Shown: positions 6,348 to 8,031 of the stretch, in pieces
Position numbering within the stretch: position 1 is the first letter of the stretch
Layout: each line of letters starts with the position of its first letter
Origin: Spirochaetia bacterium
Lineage (GTDB): Bacteria > Spirochaetota > Spirochaetia > Treponematales > Treponemataceae
Reading direction: 5' to 3'
Length of the DNA stretch: 8,031 nt
Assembly: GCA_900769975.1 (NCBI GenBank)
Contig: CAAGIR010000116.1
Coordinates: 1-8,031 of the forward strand
Translations under genes and position numbers: made by a program
Notes under the pieces: model-generated
Database searches by the model: none
Seen by the model: the letters and a program-made list of their open reading frames with translations, nothing else
What the model was told of the DNA's origin: nothing

Positions 6348-6872
6348 ATGCCATATAAAATAGAACCTGCTCAGTCAGTTTATCAGGGACTAGTTCGGAA
6401 ACTGACACTAGCGGGAATGAATCCAAAATATCAATGGTTTTTCTCTGATGGAGCTTTTTCTCCAGAAAGTATTTTTTCTTCATCAGTAAACACATGGACT
6501 AATGAAGATTTTGTAGTACTAGACGAAAATGGTATAATCGCTTTTTTTTCTGCTAAATGGATAAGGCCCTTAGATATATTAAATAGTTTAAGAATTATAC
6601 TCTTTGATGAAACCAAGAGTATTGCAGCAACTAAAGCTTTCTTTGAATACTTAGATTATTTATTTGCTGGTCGTGGATGTAATGCTTTAAACTGGATTGT
6701 TGCAGAAAAAAATGAACATGCATATAAGCTTTATGAAAGATTTATAAAAAAATACTGTGGCCATAGGGTTGGAAAACGACATTATGGACAAAAAAGTTAC
6801 ACAGGAGAAATAAGTGATGTAATTCTTTATGAAATAACAAAAGAAGAATACTTTGCTTGGAAAAATAAATGA
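6348..6872 (+). CDS. GNAT-like N-acetyltransferase
   Basis: A 174-residue protein from the chosen ATG at 6348, one base after the maturase 2 stop, with AAGGAA (6334-6339) upstream. The same frame is open back to an ATG at 6282, but that start would overlap maturase 2 by 65 bases and has no ribosome-binding site. Late motifs of the GNAT fold are visible: a central strand-helix part ending in LNWIVAEKNEHAYKLYERF (114-132; the N-x-x-A-x-x-LYE helix) and the final hairpin YTGEISDVILYEI (151-163). The acetyl-CoA loop (R/Q-x-x-G-x-G/A) is not obvious, so the branch is distant. It may acetylate the mature peptide, give self-protection, or be a small accessory fold without catalysis. Its tight place between maturase and exporter says that it belongs to the pathway. 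It ends in ATGA shared with the transporter gene. Confidence 0.65.
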   Translation: MPYKIEPAQSVYQGLVRKLTLAGMNPKYQWFFSDGAFSPESIFSSSVNTWTNEDFVVLDENGIIAFFSAKWIRPLDILNSLRIILFDETKSIAATKAFFEYLDYLFAGRGCNALNWIVAEKNEHAYKLYERFIKKYCGHRVGKRHYGQKSYTGEISDVILYEITKEEYFAWKNK

Positions 6873-8031
6873 AATATAGACAACAGTTTGATACTTCTGA
6901 TTGTGGAGCCGCCTGTCTTGCAATGATTGCATCCTATTATGGGGCAAACTTAAATATAGCAGAAATACGTCATTTTGCAGGTACAGATTCAGAAGGAACA
7001 AATTTTCATGGAATGTTGATTGCAGCCAATCATTATGGATTAAAAGCTAGAGCTGTTGAAGGTGAAAATAAAAGTATAAATAAAAATTTACCAACTCCAT
7101 TTATAGCACATATAAAAACAGAAAAAAATAATGAAAATGGAAATCATTATGTCGTCATACGAAAAATTTTTAATAATCGAATTCTTATTTTTGATCCTGA
7201 CAAAGGAAAAAGAATAAAACTAGTAACCTATGAGAAGTTTTTTGAATACTGGACAGGATATGCCATTTTTTTAGAACCTGACGTAGAATTTAAAAAATCA
7301 TCAAAAAAAGAAAACTTGTTTTTTAAGTTCATTCCAGTTTTTCTTCCTCATAAAAAACTGCTTGCGTTTTCTTTTTTAAGTTCGGTACTGTTGTTAGCCT
7401 TCGGAATTATCACTTCCTTCTATTATAAATACATTTTTGACGAGGTAGTTTACTCAAAGGCTGCATTTTCTCTGCATACTCTTTCGCTGGGTGTATTGCT
7501 GGTAACTGTAATTCAATGTATTGTGGGCTGCGTGCGTTCAATTTTGCTCAGTCATTTTTCTTTTAAAACAGATTTACAGCTGAATTTTTCATATCTAAGT
7601 CATATTTTTAATCTGCCTTTATCTTTTTTTGAAAGCCGTAAGTCTGGAGAAATTTTAAGTCGTCTTGGAGATTTAGATAAAATAAAACAGACTCTTTCAA
7701 ATGCAGCCTTAAGCGGTGTTATGGATGTCGTAATGCTTGTTGTAAGCGGACCTATTTTACTTGGAATAAACGCAAAACTCTTTGGAATATCAATTGCAAC
7801 AGTTCTAATAGTCTCTGTAATCAGCATGATTTTTGCCAAAATTTACCGTTCATATTATTCCAAAACAATGAGTCAGAATGCTGATGTTCAGTCATATTTA
7901 TACGAAAGCTTAAACGGTGTTGCAACAGTAAAGGCCTTAAATGCTGAACAAATCATCAACGAAGAATACGAAAAAAAGAAAATGACGGCAGTGAATACCA
8001 GCTGGACGCTTAACAAATATGGAATTTCCCA
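6869..8031 (+). CDS. C39-peptidase ABC transporter (PCAT), 5' part, cut off by window end
   Basis: This inner-membrane exporter removes double-Gly leaders and pumps out the peptide. The 387 codons present cover the C39 peptidase domain (about 1-140) with Gln6, Cys12 (DTSDCGAACLAM), His93 (NHYVVI) and Asp109 (FDPDKGK), the full catalytic set. They also include the first part of the membrane domain: four spans near 164-186, 203-222, 281-299 and 305-325, and the conserved loop LPLSFFESRKSGEILSRLGD. Usual length is about 700 residues; two spans and the ATPase domain are missing beyond the window. If the ends of the window join, the frame stops after 394 residues with SHFAAIKK. It starts within the stop of the acetyltransferase gene (ATGA), without its own strong ribosome-binding site. 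GC content rises after about 7380, so the peptidase part resembles the cluster and the membrane part resembles the flank. Confidence 0.93.
   Translation, partial: MKYRQQFDTSDCGAACLAMIASYYGANLNIAEIRHFAGTDSEGTNFHGMLIAANHYGLKARAVEGENKSINKNLPTPFIAHIKTEKNNENGNHYVVIRKIFNNRILIFDPDKGKRIKLVTYEKFFEYWTGYAIFLEPDVEFKKSSKKENLFFKFIPVFLPHKKLLAFSFLSSVLLLAFGIITSFYYKYIFDEVVYSKAAFSLHTLSLGVLLVTVIQCIVGCVRSILLSHFSFKTDLQLNFSYLSHIFNLPLSFFESRKSGEILSRLGDLDKIKQTLSNAALSGVMDVVMLVVSGPILLGINAKLFGISIATVLIVSVISMIFAKIYRSYYSKTMSQNADVQSYLYESLNGVATVKALNAEQIINEEYEKKKMTAVNTSWTLNKYGIS
7913..8031. repeat. Right copy of 119-bp terminal direct repeat
   Basis: Identical to bases 1-119 and in the same frame of the transporter gene (codons 349 onward). 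The repeat runs to the very last base of the window. See the left copy for what this can mean: closure of a circular or tandem unit of 7,912 bp, or a duplicated transporter segment on both sides of the cluster. Confidence 0.97.

Noticed and set aside
6687..7001. 104-residue minus-strand open frame over the acetyltransferase/transporter junction
   Set aside because: Opposes two supported genes, and its content is the Phe/Leu/Tyr-rich shadow of Lys/Glu-rich AT-rich coding DNA.
7600..7839. 79-residue minus-strand open frame inside the transporter
   Set aside because: Antisense to the conserved membrane-domain region; no start signal or homology.
1..8031. Small plasmid, suggested by the identical ends
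   Set aside because: No replication initiator, mobilisation gene or iteron array is visible, so a plasmid is not supported even if the unit closes on itself.

Overview
The window looks like a RiPP (ribosomally made, post-translationally modified peptide) gene cluster from an AT-rich bacterium. I lean towards a Treponema-like spirochete, because the small HTH regulator (…IPNAEIAVKLAKALDATVEYLV…) is of a type I associate with Treponema. This is recall rather than a search result, so the genus is only a moderate guess. By eye, the cluster body (about 800-6870) is near 25% GC. The first ~250 bases and the transporter membrane region (about 7380 onward) are richer, at roughly 32-45% per line, which would fit a cluster acquired by transfer.

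Layout. Positions 1-141 are a fragment of a peptidase-containing ABC transporter gene; its first 119 bases recur exactly as the last 119 bases of the window (7913-8031). Positions 142-343 hold no convincing gene, only an imperfect hairpin at 201-228. Positions 344-691 (minus strand) are a small XRE-type repressor whose C-terminal tail is thrown out of frame twice. Divergent from it, a strong promoter (725-752, extended -10) flanked by two TCGGTA elements 60 bp apart drives a plus-strand gene series: rSAM/SPASM maturase 1 (798-2414), a small protein with an RRE-like N-terminus and a SPASM-like Cys tail but no radical SAM core (2417-3016), and the putative precursor peptide (3038-3271) behind the best ribosome-binding site in the window. 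A perfect 15-bp hairpin follows the precursor. The next 330 bases contain a decayed IS1595-type transposase fragment. A second, tightly packed series follows: S41-like peptidase (3655-5052), rSAM/SPASM maturase 2 (5039-6346), GNAT-like acetyltransferase (6348-6872) and a C39-peptidase ABC transporter (6869 to window end, cut off).

Proposed working model (inference). The 77-residue precursor has a double-Gly leader and a Cys/Gly/Ser-rich core. Two SPASM maturases, possibly helped by the core-less partner, install radical-based crosslinks; the GNAT protein may acetylate something; the cytoplasmic S41 enzyme may trim the peptide; and the C39 transporter cuts after the GG and exports the product. 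The combination of two different SPASM enzymes, a SPASM-tail-only partner and two proteases around one precursor is not one I can assign to a named RiPP class.

Structure of the contig. The exact 119-bp identity of the two ends suggests that the assembly graph closed on itself. The 7,912-bp unit may therefore be a circle, a tandemly repeated unit, or a loop caused by a duplicated transporter segment. No replication gene is present, so a plasmid is unlikely. If the ends are joined, the transporter would stop at 394 aa without an ATP-binding domain.
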